Assembly (NCBI RefSeq): GCF_003003885.1 | Contig: NZ_PVWN01000001.1 | Coordinates: 62,001-126,000, forward strand | Source: Chlorogloea sp. CCALA 695 | GTDB taxonomy: Bacteria; Cyanobacteriota; Cyanobacteriia; Cyanobacteriales; Chroococcidiopsidaceae | Length of the DNA: 64,000 bases | Reading direction: 5' to 3' | Shown here: positions 34,179 through 43,254 of the stretch, in pieces | Layout: each line of letters opens with the position of its first letter | Numbering within the stretch: position 1 is the stretch's first letter | Translations under genes and position numbers: made by a program | The notes under the pieces: generated by a model | Database searches by the model: none | What the model saw: the letters and a program-made list of their open reading frames with translations, nothing else | What the model was told of the DNA's origin: nothing

Positions 34179-35288
34179 ATGATTCAAGATTCTAATCCTA
34201 CTTTAAATTCGCTGAATTTTTCAGATAGCTCTTTAGCTAGTTATGATTACAGGCTTCCTTTAGAACAAATTGCTCAAAATCCAGCGTTTCCTAGAGATAG
34301 CGCCAAGTTGCTAGTTGTAAACTCGTCCACTGATTACCATCACGGCATTTTTAGCGATTTACCTTCATTGCTGCAACCGGGGGATTTGCTAATTATGAAC
34401 GATACGCGAGTTATTCCCGCACGGCTTTACGGACGTAAAACTAGCGGCGCAGCTATAGAAGTTTTGCTACTAGAAGAAAAACAAACTAATACTTGGTTGG
34501 CTTTGGTTAAGCCCGGAAAGCGCTTACAGCCAGGAGTACAGATTGTGTTTGTAGGGACAAAAGAACAATATATTACTGCTACTGTACTAGAAATTGATGA
34601 ACCTACGGGGGGACGTTTATTAAAGTTTGATGTCCCAAATAATTTATCTTTGTTGCAGGTGATAGACTCTTTTGGGAAAATGCCTTTACCGCCTTATATT
34701 ACAAATTCCCAGGCAGATGATGACGAATATCAAACAGTGTACGCTCAAAACTTAGGCGCGATCGCATCTCCCACAGCCGGACTCCACTTTACACCCGAAT
34801 TAATCCAAAAACTAGCAGAATTAGGCATAAACTCGGCTTTTGTAACCTTGCACGTAGGCGTAGGTACATTTCGCCCAGTGGAAGTAGAAGACGTAACCAC
34901 CCACAAAATGCACGGCGAATGGATAGATGTTTCTCAAGCAACCGTAGAACAAATCCGCGCTACCAAAGCCAAAGGAGGAAGAATTATTGCGGTGGGAACA
35001 ACGGCGGTAAGGGCGTTAGAAGGGGCGGCGGCAGCATCGGGACAATTAAAGCCTTTTTGCGGTAAAACTCATATGTTTATCTATCCTGGCTATCAATGGC
35101 GGGTGGTGGATGGATTAATTACTAACTTTCACTTACCCCGTTCTAGTTTACTAATGCTAGTTAGTGCGTTAATTGGACGACAAAGATTGTTAGACTTGTA
35201 CGAGGATGCGATCGCCCAATCTTACCGTTTTTATTCCTTTGGTGATGCGATGCTAATATTGCCAGAAGCTACAGTTAATCGCCCATAA
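34179..35288 (+). CDS. queA: S-adenosylmethionine:tRNA ribosyltransferase-isomerase
   Basis: QueA transfers and isomerises the ribosyl part of SAM onto 7-aminomethyl-7-deazaguanine in tRNA to form epoxyqueuosine. The 369-residue protein has the family blocks YDYRLPLEQIAQNP, MNDTRVIPARLYGRK, GKMPLPPYI, AIASPTAGLHFTPEL, HVGVGTFRPVEVEDVTTHKMH and FITNFHLPRSSLLMLVSAL-type sequence near the end. A 20-residue N-terminal extension precedes the usual start at YDYRLP; an internal start is possible, though ATG 34179 has the best context. The last 14 bases overlap the convergent yjbQ gene. Confidence 0.95.
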   Translation: MIQDSNPTLNSLNFSDSSLASYDYRLPLEQIAQNPAFPRDSAKLLVVNSSTDYHHGIFSDLPSLLQPGDLLIMNDTRVIPARLYGRKTSGAAIEVLLLEEKQTNTWLALVKPGKRLQPGVQIVFVGTKEQYITATVLEIDEPTGGRLLKFDVPNNLSLLQVIDSFGKMPLPPYITNSQADDDEYQTVYAQNLGAIASPTAGLHFTPELIQKLAELGINSAFVTLHVGVGTFRPVEVEDVTTHKMHGEWIDVSQATVEQIRATKAKGGRIIAVGTTAVRALEGAAAASGQLKPFCGKTHMFIYPGYQWRVVDGLITNFHLPRSSLLMLVSALIGRQRLLDLYEDAIAQSYRFYSFGDAMLILPEATVNRP

Positions 35289-35688
35289 TATGAACTACAA
35301 GTTCTCTTTGTTGGCTTCTTTCTCGATGTTCCCAGATATAGATTCCTTGCCAAGTGCCTAATACAAGCCGATTTTGGGAGATAGGTATTTGCTCAGAGGT
35401 ATGAGTTAAAGCTGTACGGATATGTGCTGGCATATCGTCCGCACCTTCGGCATTATGGATATATGGTGCAGATTCGGGGACTAATTTAGCAAGAAAGTTA
35501 GATAAATCTAGAAGTACATCGGGATCAGCATTCTCTTGAATTATCAAGCTTGCAGAAGTATGGCGGAGAAATATTGTACAAAGTCCTGTTTTTACCCCAG
35601 ATTCGGCAACTATAGACTCTATTTTGGCTGTGATTTTGTATAGAGATTTGCCTTTAGTTGAAATTCTGAGTAATTGTTGATGGTGCAT
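35275..35688 (-). CDS. yjbQ: YjbQ/UPF0047 family protein
   Basis: The 137-residue product belongs to the widely conserved YjbQ (UPF0047) family, reported to have weak thiamine phosphate synthase activity. Hallmarks are FLRHTSASLIIQENADPDV, the HNAEGADDMPAHIRTALT block with conserved His and Asp, and the LGTWQGIYIWEHR end, which contains the metal-binding His residues. It begins 3 bp before the stop of the GT-B glycosyltransferase on the same strand (gap 35689-35690), so they are co-transcribed, though no functional link is obvious. The end overlaps queA by 14 bases. Confidence 0.88.
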   Translation of the reverse strand: MHHQQLLRISTKGKSLYKITAKIESIVAESGVKTGLCTIFLRHTSASLIIQENADPDVLLDLSNFLAKLVPESAPYIHNAEGADDMPAHIRTALTHTSEQIPISQNRLVLGTWQGIYIWEHRERSQQRELVVHIMGD

Positions 35689-35690
35689 AA

Positions 35691-36767
35691 TTAAGACAAA
35701 TAGCTAATAACTGATTGGGCAACTTCTTCATTTCCATTTTTAGCTATAGAATCAGTTTTGTGTGGTAGCTGGGGCGATTGATGTAAAAATTCCCAGTTTC
35801 CCTGAAAAAACTCTGCGGGGGTAAGAATTTGATGTTGGGAATAGTTGGTAATCCCTTCTAGCAATAAAGCAGCTTCCGCAAAATCGTCACGAGTCATAGT
35901 CACAATGGGAACATTTAAACGCACCGCTTCGGCGAAGGTACTGTAACCAGGCTTAGAAACTACTTTCCCACATAGCGGCATAAAGTCCACTGGGCGATAT
36001 TTTCGGTCAGTGATTTTGAGTAAATTAGGTAAATTGGGCGCAGAAGCATCGAAGCTGATAAATTGCCAATCAGGAAAGTTTTTAAGATTATCGTAGGGTA
36101 TTTGCTGCAAACCCAAGCCGCCAAAGGTAAGTAAAGCTGTTTTCTCTATAGGTGTATTTATTTGCCAAGTTGCGCGGATTTCGTCGTCTGGGTAGCGAGG
36201 AGAACCCCCAATTAAACCAACATCGGTAATATTGTTAAAAGCACTCATCGGTTCATGAAATGGTAGCCGCAATAACAAGTCGCATTGACTGTAACATTCG
36301 CTCATCCAATCCCCTATCTCTCTAAATTCTTTTCCCCAATCTTGATAAATAAAATCCCAACTAAAGTTGCTCATCGCCCAGCAGGGAATCCCGGCATTTT
36401 TGGCAAAAACCGCAGCTAAAGGCGGAATATCAGCCAAAATTAGACTAACGCGGTTTTGACGAATAAAGTTAACTTCCGAAGCTACAATACTGCGCTGTTT
36501 TGCCTTAATTTCTTGCAATTTCTCTAAAGTAGCAGCTTTATCCATTGTCAAACTATCCGCTTGTACCACACCAATATCAAAGCTACGGGGACGATAAATA
36601 AAATCTCCTTCAATGTAGGATTCCAATAACCAACGCGGTGCAGTGGTGACGATGATTAGCAATACATCGGGATAAAGCTTTTGAATAGTTGCAGCAACAG
36701 AAGCAGCGCGGGTAGTATGACCAAAACCGTGATTGGTGATAGCTATATAAATAATCGGTCTAAGCAT
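35691..36767 (-). CDS. GT-B glycosyltransferase-like protein
   Basis: The 358-residue protein begins with a GT-B N-terminal pattern (YIAITNHGFGHTTRAASVAATIQKL), like MurG and the N-terminal half of plant L-arabinokinase. A second Rossmann-like half has KTALLTFGGLGLQQIP and CGKVVSKPGYSTFAEAVRLNVP, which resembles the donor-binding Gly/Glu loop of GT28 enzymes. These proteins are found in cyanobacteria and plants; substrates are unknown. It starts with ATG at 36767 in the divergent region 36768-36843. It leads a two-gene unit with yjbQ. Confidence 0.78.
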   Translation of the reverse strand: MLRPIIYIAITNHGFGHTTRAASVAATIQKLYPDVLLIIVTTAPRWLLESYIEGDFIYRPRSFDIGVVQADSLTMDKAATLEKLQEIKAKQRSIVASEVNFIRQNRVSLILADIPPLAAVFAKNAGIPCWAMSNFSWDFIYQDWGKEFREIGDWMSECYSQCDLLLRLPFHEPMSAFNNITDVGLIGGSPRYPDDEIRATWQINTPIEKTALLTFGGLGLQQIPYDNLKNFPDWQFISFDASAPNLPNLLKITDRKYRPVDFMPLCGKVVSKPGYSTFAEAVRLNVPIVTMTRDDFAEAALLLEGITNYSQHQILTPAEFFQGNWEFLHQSPQLPHKTDSIAKNGNEEVAQSVISYLS

Positions 36768-36843
36768 AGTTTAGTAATTTAAAAACTCCAAAAGTATGTT
36801 AAAGCACAAGTATTCCCAAAATGTCAGTTTATAACTTAATTTG

Positions 36844-37152
36844 ATGAAAGAGATAAAAGCAGAAATTATCGAAATTGCAACCAAAATGATTGAGGAAAAA
36901 ATAGATTTATTAGAAGGTTGTCGTATATTAGTGCATCTTCAAGGTAAATTAAATGATCCACCTGAAGCGTTCTTTATATTGAGAGGTATAGATTCCGAAA
37001 CAGATATTTTTCCTACTTCGCAAGCAGAAAGAAAACAATGGAATCCAGAAGTGTTAGCAAGGTTAGACAAAGAAAAAGATGAATATATTTCTTCAATCAA
37101 AGGAATAATGATAGAAGCGTGTAGCAAAATAATGGCTACGGGGTTTGAGTAA
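36844..37152 (+). CDS. Hypothetical protein
   Basis: I do not recognise this protein with certainty. The 102-residue product (from ATG at 36844; a TTG directly upstream is ignored) is acidic, with no signal peptide. It has a pattern IDLLEGCRILVHLQ, then FFILRGIDSETDIFPTSQAERKQWNPEVLARLD, and a C-terminal EACSKIM. It resembles short bacterial proteins of unknown function sometimes found as immunity-like genes. No partner toxin is next to it. It converges with the lyase gene across 131 bp without a clear terminator. Confidence 0.55.
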   Translation: MKEIKAEIIEIATKMIEEKIDLLEGCRILVHLQGKLNDPPEAFFILRGIDSETDIFPTSQAERKQWNPEVLARLDKEKDEYISSIKGIMIEACSKIMATGFE

Positions 37153-37283
37153 CGAACAATAGCGCATCTAAAATCCTTAACTCAATCAGTGTAATAGAAC
37201 TTAATAAGGCTATTGTTGCCCAATTCATCTTGCGTAAGTAGCTTAAGCTTAATCCAGATAAGTTACGGCGATCGCAATATAGG

Positions 37284-38465
37284 CTAAATATTGCTAATAA
37301 AACTCTCAATTCCTTCAACTAATCGATCTATTTCTGAGGTCAGCGTTAGATAATGGACGCAAGCACGGACGCAATCAGGATCTAATAATATCCGCGTCAT
37401 GATTTTTTGCTCCTCTAGAAACTCTACCAATTGGCGGTTTTTACTATTATCAAGTTGAAAAGATACAAGTCCCGCTTCTGGTGGAGATGTCCGTAAACAT
37501 TTAATTTTGGGTAGTTGATTTAGCTTTTCCCACAAATACTTGCTTAAATCGCAAATTTGCTCGTATCTTTCCTCCGCACTTCCCCATTGCTGATGAGTTG
37601 CGATCGCCTCTCTTAATCCTGCATACTGTCCGTAAGCTGATGTTGCCACCTCATATCTGCGTCCGTCTGGTTGCCAACCTGTAGGATTGCCTTTAGTATC
37701 GGTCAAAATACCCCGCCAACCTATAAACGTCGGTTGTAAGCTTTCTCGCGCTTCTGGATGCACGTACAAGCCACCTACACCCGCCGCACCACACCACCAT
37801 TTATGACCTGTAAAGGCATAAAAATCTACACCTAATTCGGTTAAATTTAAAGGCAAAGATCCCACCGATTGCGCTGCATCTACTAAAATTCTTACATTAG
37901 CTTGTCTGCATACTTTAACGATTTTGTCAAGGGGCAAAACTTGCCCGGTATTCCAAAGCAAATGACTTAAAACTAATAAACGAGTGCGCGGCTTTAAATA
38001 CTGCTCAATTACTTCTACAGGATCGCCTTCATTTAAAGTTGCCATAATCGGACAAGTATCGATTTCTACCCCAAATCTGCGCCCAATTTCTCGTACTGTG
38101 GCGATTATACCCGGATGTTCGCAGTCGGTAAGTAAAATGCGATCGCTCTTTTGCCAATCAATCCCCCACAAAGCAATGTTGCAGCCCACCGTAACATCTT
38201 CCGTTAAGGTAATAGTATCAGGTGTAGTATTTAGTTCTAGGGCGATCGCCTTTCTAGTTTCTTCTACTTGCTGGGCAATCCAGCCATTAACCTTTGTTGA
38301 AAATGGCCCATAAGTTTGGATATACTCTTGAGCATTATTTGTCGCATTAATTGCCGATTGAGGAATTGGGCCTTGTCCGCCATAATTAAAATAAGTCTTA
38401 TTTGCTAAAGCTGGAAACTGCTGGCGATGTAACTGGAGTTTAGATTGGGAAGTAGAAATACTCAT
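37284..38465 (-). CDS. PLP-dependent class V aminotransferase family, cystine lyase-like (C-DES)
   Basis: The 393-residue product has the class V aminotransferase fold. It begins with RQQFPALANKTYFNYGGQGPIP, the start typical of cyanobacterial cystine C-S lyase (C-DES), an enzyme that splits cystine to give persulfide used for iron-sulfur clusters. The Schiff-base Lys lies in FTGHKWWCGAAG, with Asp in ILVDAAQSVG and His in CEHPGII. The WCGAAGVGGLYV block follows. Unlike the IscS/NifS desulfurases I see no mobile Cys-containing loop with the usual context. Family assignment is firm; the exact substrate is by resemblance. Confidence 0.85.
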   Translation of the reverse strand: MSISTSQSKLQLHRQQFPALANKTYFNYGGQGPIPQSAINATNNAQEYIQTYGPFSTKVNGWIAQQVEETRKAIALELNTTPDTITLTEDVTVGCNIALWGIDWQKSDRILLTDCEHPGIIATVREIGRRFGVEIDTCPIMATLNEGDPVEVIEQYLKPRTRLLVLSHLLWNTGQVLPLDKIVKVCRQANVRILVDAAQSVGSLPLNLTELGVDFYAFTGHKWWCGAAGVGGLYVHPEARESLQPTFIGWRGILTDTKGNPTGWQPDGRRYEVATSAYGQYAGLREAIATHQQWGSAEERYEQICDLSKYLWEKLNQLPKIKCLRTSPPEAGLVSFQLDNSKNRQLVEFLEEQKIMTRILLDPDCVRACVHYLTLTSEIDRLVEGIESFISNI

Positions 38466-38663
38466 AAATAAAAAGTAACAGTTTTATTAACTCTAACGCC
38501 GCAAGTACGCTTGCTCTTTTTCTCCCCGAATCCTAACAAGACTATAGAAACGTAAGAATTCCCTAGCAAATTATGGCGTTGCTGAAAGTGTGATGATTTT
38601 TCCTTTTGCACCTCTCCTGTCTCCTCGTCATTGTTACCACATTGGGAATTGCTTATAGAAATT

Positions 38664-38684
38664 ATTACCAATTACCAATTACCA
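38664..38684 (+). repeat. Heptamer tandem repeat ATTACCA x3 (STRR type)
   Basis: Three perfect ATTACCA units followed by AATTATT. The reverse complement (TGGTAAT) is the same family as the GGTAATG repeats at 29920-29947. It lies in the 240-bp gap before the nuclease gene, in a non-coding stretch. Confidence 0.75.
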
Positions 38685-38705
38685 AATTATTGTTAGTCTA
38701 GAGCC

Positions 38706-40223
38706 ATGCTGCTTAATGCTGAAATTTTATTACAATACCAACGCTGTAAGCGAAGGGCTTTTTTAGATACTAATGGCGATCTTAGCCAAAGAGATCCAAT
38801 TGGTGATGGGCTGCATAGAGTAATCCAAGAAAAATTTACCTATCAAAAATTTGTTTTAGCTCAATACAACTATCACCGCCCAGAATATCCCAAAAATGAT
38901 TGGAAAGCGGGAGCAAAAGCCACTATTGAATTAATGCGCCAAGGCGTAGAATGTATCTATAAAGGAGTAATACTTGCACCTTACTCTGAAGAAATTACCT
39001 TATTAAGTCGTCCGCATTTATTAATTAAGCAGCAAGGATACTCCAAGTTTGGCGAATGGTTGTATATCCCCGCCAATATTCAATTAGGCAAACGTCCCAA
39101 GTTGGAGTATCAAATTGTAGCAGCCTATGACGCGGAAATGTTGGCAATTTCTCAAGCTGGCGATCCTCCTACAGCTTTGCTGATATTACGGCGTACTGAC
39201 GCTTACGAAGTCAGTTTAAGTAAATGGATTCCCTTAATGCACTTATCGGTTGAGGAGTGCATTAATACTCTAAACTCCCCAGAAATTCCTGAAGTATTTA
39301 TTTCTCGGCAAAAATGCAACTTTTGCGGTTGGCTTACTCAATGTTACGCCGAAGCTAAAGCAATTGAACACCTTTCGCTGTTACCTGGTGTCACGCCTAA
39401 TCGCTACACTGACTTGCAAACTATTGACTTAGTTACCTTAGAATCTCTAGCTAAAGCAAATCCCGACTTCATCAACACTCTACCCAGTTTTGAAGACAAA
39501 AGCGCCCAGCAATTAGTATTACAGGCTCAATCAGTAAAGCTTAATAGCCCGATTCTTTTACCTTTTGGTAGTGCTTATGAAATTCAAAAAACTCTACCCA
39601 CACCAACATCTCAAATAGTTTTACAGGATCTATTACAAAGTAAATATTTACCGCCAAATCCTGAGTCCTTGATTGCTCCCATAGAACTCTACTTTGATAT
39701 TGAAGCGCAGCCAGACTTAAACTTAGATTACTTGTTAGGGGTTCTAGTTTGCGATCGCACAGCAAATACCCAAAAGTATTACGCTTTTTTGGCAGAAAAC
39801 CAAGCCGAAGAAGCAAAAGTATGGCAGCAATTTCTAGATTTAGTCGAACAATATCCCCAAGCGCCCATCTTTCATTTTTGCCCCTACGAAGTCGATACAG
39901 TCAAGCGATTAGCTAAACTCTATCACACCCCAAACGAGCAAATATCACAGCTATTGACAAGGTTTATCGATATCTACGAGCAAGTAGCGCATACTGTCGT
40001 CTTACCAACGGAAAGCTACGCTTTAAAAACTGTAGCGCGGTGGCTGGGTTTTGCGTGGCGCAACCCCGAAGCAAACGGCTCTCAATCAATACTTTGGTAC
40101 GATAAATGGTTAGAAACAGGCGATCGCATTTTATTAGATGCGATCATTGAGTATAACGAAGATGATTGTCTCGCCACTCTTCATCTTAAAGATTGGTTTG
40201 TTAGTTTTTTACAAAATTCCTAA
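38706..40223 (+). CDS. TM0106 family RecB-like nuclease
   Basis: The 505-residue protein combines an N-terminal RecB/Cas4-like region (LLQYQRCKRRAFLD near the start, and a Cys cluster CNFCGWLTQCYAEA that may bind Fe-S or zinc) with a C-terminal RNase H-like exonuclease domain of the PF13482 type. The acidic residues are in ELYFDIEAQPDLN, FHFCPYEVDTVKRL and IIEYNEDDCLATLHLKDW. The TM0106 family is widespread in cyanobacteria, with unknown role in DNA repair or replication. The order and motifs suggest an active nuclease. The ATG at 38706 has no strong binding site. Confidence 0.82.
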   Translation: MLLNAEILLQYQRCKRRAFLDTNGDLSQRDPIGDGLHRVIQEKFTYQKFVLAQYNYHRPEYPKNDWKAGAKATIELMRQGVECIYKGVILAPYSEEITLLSRPHLLIKQQGYSKFGEWLYIPANIQLGKRPKLEYQIVAAYDAEMLAISQAGDPPTALLILRRTDAYEVSLSKWIPLMHLSVEECINTLNSPEIPEVFISRQKCNFCGWLTQCYAEAKAIEHLSLLPGVTPNRYTDLQTIDLVTLESLAKANPDFINTLPSFEDKSAQQLVLQAQSVKLNSPILLPFGSAYEIQKTLPTPTSQIVLQDLLQSKYLPPNPESLIAPIELYFDIEAQPDLNLDYLLGVLVCDRTANTQKYYAFLAENQAEEAKVWQQFLDLVEQYPQAPIFHFCPYEVDTVKRLAKLYHTPNEQISQLLTRFIDIYEQVAHTVVLPTESYALKTVARWLGFAWRNPEANGSQSILWYDKWLETGDRILLDAIIEYNEDDCLATLHLKDWFVSFLQNS

Positions 40224-40310
40224 CTAATAATCCTTTGATAACCTGGCTTTAATACCTGCTTATCTTTGAATTGATAAGGTACAGGTGTACATTATGATGG
40301 CTTTTTTGTC

Positions 40311-41528
40311 ATGAGCAATATTACGCAAATTTTCCCGATTTTTAAAGTAGTTGCCCTTAGTCTTATCAGTGGATTTACGGGGACATTCCTTGCCGTAATG
40401 CCAAGCATGGCTTCTACTATCAAAGACATCGATTTTTTGGGGGAAGTTACTTTTACTACCGATACCCAAGTAGAGGGAACTTTGCTCGGTGGACTTTCTG
40501 GGATTACTTACGATGCTAGTAAAAATGTTTACTATAGTATTTCTGATGATCGCAGTCAAAACGCGCCTGCAAGATTTTATACTTTAACTATTGAACTTGA
40601 TAAAAACTCTTTAAAAGCAGTCAATTTTACTGATGTAACTTTGCTCAAAAATCAAGACGGAAAACCTTTTCCGGCGCAAAGTCTCGATCCTGAAGGTATT
40701 GCTTTAACAACTAACGGTACTTTATATATTTCATCTGAAGGCGATGCGACGGCGACTAATTTAACGAATCCTTTTGTTAGAGAGTTTTCCTTAACTGGAG
40801 AGCAATTAAAAGCTTTACCTGTCGATCAAAAGTTTTTGCCGACTTCTCCTCAAAAGAGCGGTATTCGTAACAACCTAGCCTTTGAAAGCTTAACCATAAC
40901 ACCTAGTCAAAATTATCTATTTACAGCTACAGAAAATGCTTTAGTTCAAGATGGCGCAGTAGCAACAGTCAGTAATGGCAGTCCATCGCGGATTATTGGC
41001 TACAATGTCGCAACAGGCAAACCCGACTCAGAATATCTTTACTCAACAGATTCAGTTGCCAATCCTTCAACCACAGCAGACGGATTTAATACTAATGGGT
41101 TAGTAGATTTACTGGCAATTGATGATAAGCACTTTCTTAGTTTGGAGCGTTCTTTTTCTGTAGGTGCAGGCAATACAATTAAATTGTATGAGATTTCTTT
41201 AAAGGGTGCGGACGATATCAGCGATATTAGTAGTCTAAATGCCGCCGATATCAGTAAGATTAAATCTGCTCAAAAAGAACTTCTCTTTGATTTTGATAAG
41301 TTAAATATACCTTTAGATAATATTGAAGGTATGACTTTTGGAGCCGACTTACCAGATGGACGACGTTCTTTGATTGTTGTTAGCGACAACAACTTTAGCC
41401 CTACTCAGTTTACTCAAGTCTTAGCTTTTAGTGTTGAACCTGTCCCCGAACCTTCTGCTACTGTTGGGTTAGCTGTAATGGTAGTTACAGGAGCGATCGC
41501 CAAACGCAAATTTAGGGTTTCTAAGTGA
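40311..41528 (+). CDS. Phytase-like/esterase-like exported protein with PEP-CTERM
   Basis: The 405-residue protein has a signal peptide (VVALSLISGFTGTFLAVMPS), a phytase-like beta-propeller (PF13449 type: GGLSGITYDAS, YYSISDDRSQNAPARFYTL, LDPEGIALT, SEGDATA), and a C-terminal PEP-CTERM sorting signal (VPEPSATVGLAVMVV then a basic KRKF). PEP-CTERM tags are processed by exosortase in bacteria making exopolysaccharide, so the protein is expected at the cell surface. The gene is monocistronic. Hydrolytic activity is inferred from homologues only. Confidence 0.85.
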   Translation: MSNITQIFPIFKVVALSLISGFTGTFLAVMPSMASTIKDIDFLGEVTFTTDTQVEGTLLGGLSGITYDASKNVYYSISDDRSQNAPARFYTLTIELDKNSLKAVNFTDVTLLKNQDGKPFPAQSLDPEGIALTTNGTLYISSEGDATATNLTNPFVREFSLTGEQLKALPVDQKFLPTSPQKSGIRNNLAFESLTITPSQNYLFTATENALVQDGAVATVSNGSPSRIIGYNVATGKPDSEYLYSTDSVANPSTTADGFNTNGLVDLLAIDDKHFLSLERSFSVGAGNTIKLYEISLKGADDISDISSLNAADISKIKSAQKELLFDFDKLNIPLDNIEGMTFGADLPDGRRSLIVVSDNNFSPTQFTQVLAFSVEPVPEPSATVGLAVMVVTGAIAKRKFRVSK

Positions 41529-41634
41529 TGTATTCTCGGTTGCTCTATTGCTGACGGTTGAAGGCTGCAACTAAAAGTTGATTAATTGTTGACAAAGTCA
41601 TAAAAAGCTGCAACTATAGTAAAGCCCTGAATAA

Positions 41635-41708
41635 GGGACTGTAGTTCAATTGGTTAGAGCACCGCCCTGTCACGGCGGAAGTTGCGGGTTCGAGCCCCGT
41701 CAGTCCCG
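41635..41708 (+). tRNA. tRNA-Asp (anticodon GTC)
   Basis: The 74-nt cloverleaf has an acceptor stem GGGACTG/CAGTCCC, a D arm with GTTCAATTGGTTAGAGC, an anticodon stem CCGCC/GGCGG with loop CTGTCAC (GTC anticodon), and a T arm with GGGTTCGAGCCCC. CCA is not encoded. Confidence 0.97.
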
Positions 41709-41752
41709 TTAATTTGTTTCTGATTTGAAAAGTGATTTCAAAACCAATGTAG

Positions 41753-41807
41753 AGACGTTGTAATACAACGTCTCGTTGCCAAAATCTATACATTTAATCA
41801 GCAGCGC
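41753..41807 (+). repeat. Dispersed repeat, copy B (AGACGTTG... type)
   Basis: The left half contains a hairpin (AGACGTTGT / ACAACGTCT). The right half, TATACATTTAATCAGCAGCGC, matches copy A at 30617-30668. It lies between tRNA-Asp and the 3' end of trmFO. Confidence 0.6.
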
Positions 41808-41854
41808 CGCAAAAACAATCTTCTAACTGTTTTTGCTTACAAAACGCTGAAGTT

Positions 41855-43219
41855 CTAACAGCCTACTGTCGCTAACGTTGGCAACGAAGAACTATACCAG
41901 ATCGCCAAATTGGCTAAAGCGCGATCGCGGTAAGCAGCGTATCGTTCTTGTTTGCTCTTAATTTTCTCTGGTAATGGGGGCAAAATGCCAAAATTGGGCG
42001 GCATTGGTTGAAAATGTTTAGGCGATGCGGAACTAATAAATTCAAATAGCGCCCCCATCATTGTTGTATTAGGCAGCGTTAAAGGCGGCTGACCTAAAGC
42101 TAACCTGGCTGCATTAGTTCCCGCCAACCAACCCCCGGCGGAGGCTGCGGTATAGCCCTCTGTACCAATTATTTGTCCGGCGGCTAAAACTGTAGAATGA
42201 TGCTTAAATTGCAAACTAGGGTGCAATAACTGCGGCGCATTAATAAATGTATTACGGTGCATGACTCCCAAGCGCACAAACTCCGCATTTTCCAAGCCCG
42301 GAATCATTTGAAATATCCGCTTTTGTTCGCTCCAACGTAAATTTGTTTGAAATCCTACCATATTCCACAACTGCCCAGCTTTATCTTCTTGGCGCAATTG
42401 CACTACAGCATAGGGACGTTCAGACTTGTTTTCAGGGGCGCGAAAATCGCCTTTACGGGCATCAAATAAACCTACAGGCTTTAAGGGCCCATAACGCATC
42501 GTATCTTCGCCGCGCTGGGCTAATTCCTCAATGGGCAAACAAGCTTCAAAAAACTTAGCTGTCTCGCGCTCAAAGTCTTTTAATTGGGCTTGTTCGGCAA
42601 TACATAGTTCTTGACGAAAGTGCAAATACTGCTCACGATTCATTGGGCAATTAAGATAGTCAGCGTCGCCTTTGTCGTAGCGAGAAGCAAGAAAAGCCCG
42701 ATCGCGGTTAATTGATTCGCCAACTACAATGGGACTTGCCGCATCAAAAAAGCTGAGGTATTCCATCCCCGTAAATCGTTGCAAATCTTCAGCAAGTTGG
42801 GGGCTGGTTAAGGGGCCTGTAGCTAAAACAACAATTCCTGATGGAATTTCCTCAACTTCTCCCCGCCGCAACTCAATTAATGGATGATTCGCCAAAGTTG
42901 TAGTTAAGTCATGGCTAAATTTGCCTCTATCTACCGCTAAAGCACCTCCGGCAGGTACAGAGTGTTCGTCAGCTTTAGCAATAATGATTGAACTAAGTTG
43001 ACGTAATTCGGCGTGCAGTAACCCCGCCGCGCGATCGCTCGAAATTGCCCCAAAGGAATTACTACAGACAAGTTCTGCTAATTCCTGGGAATGGTGGGCA
43101 GGGCTAACTTTATCGGGGCGCATTTCTTGCAATATTACGGGTACTCCCGCCGCCGCAATTTGCCAAGCGGCTTCAGTTCCAGCTATTCCACCGCCAATAA
43201 CATGAATTGGTTGTACCAT
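41855..43219 (-). CDS. trmFO: Methylenetetrahydrofolate--tRNA-(uracil-5-)-methyltransferase
   Basis: TrmFO uses methylenetetrahydrofolate and FADH2 to methylate U54 in the tRNA T loop. The 454-residue product has the FAD dinucleotide-binding start [17 protein letters not shown], the family motif [10 protein letters not shown] with a conserved Cys near residue 52, [24 protein letters not shown] and a C-terminal [21 protein letters not shown]. The Cys in VCSNSF fits the reported catalytic nucleophile region. It begins 35 bp from the stop of the site-2 protease gene on the same strand and may be co-transcribed. Confidence 0.95.
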   Translation of the reverse strand: MVQPIHVIGGGIAGTEAAWQIAAAGVPVILQEMRPDKVSPAHHSQELAELVCSNSFGAISSDRAAGLLHAELRQLSSIIIAKADEHSVPAGGALAVDRGKFSHDLTTTLANHPLIELRRGEVEEIPSGIVVLATGPLTSPQLAEDLQRFTGMEYLSFFDAASPIVVGESINRDRAFLASRYDKGDADYLNCPMNREQYLHFRQELCIAEQAQLKDFERETAKFFEACLPIEELAQRGEDTMRYGPLKPVGLFDARKGDFRAPENKSERPYAVVQLRQEDKAGQLWNMVGFQTNLRWSEQKRIFQMIPGLENAEFVRLGVMHRNTFINAPQLLHPSLQFKHHSTVLAAGQIIGTEGYTAASAGGWLAGTNAARLALGQPPLTLPNTTMMGALFEFISSASPKHFQPMPPNFGILPPLPEKIKSKQERYAAYRDRALANLAIWYSSSLPTLATVGC

Positions 43220-43254
43220 TAATGACCTTTGATGAATAAAAGTAAATTGTCTAG

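Noticed and set aside
37136-37318. 60-codon hydrophobic minus-strand frame at the end of the cystine-lyase-like gene
   Set aside because: Overlaps the 3' end of that gene and the end of the 36844-37152 gene, with no binding site or homologue pattern; hydrophobicity follows from AT-rich sequence.
38462-38671. 69-codon minus-strand frame before the TM0106 gene
   Set aside because: Covers a repeat-containing intergenic stretch and begins inside the ATTACCA array; composition is not protein-like.
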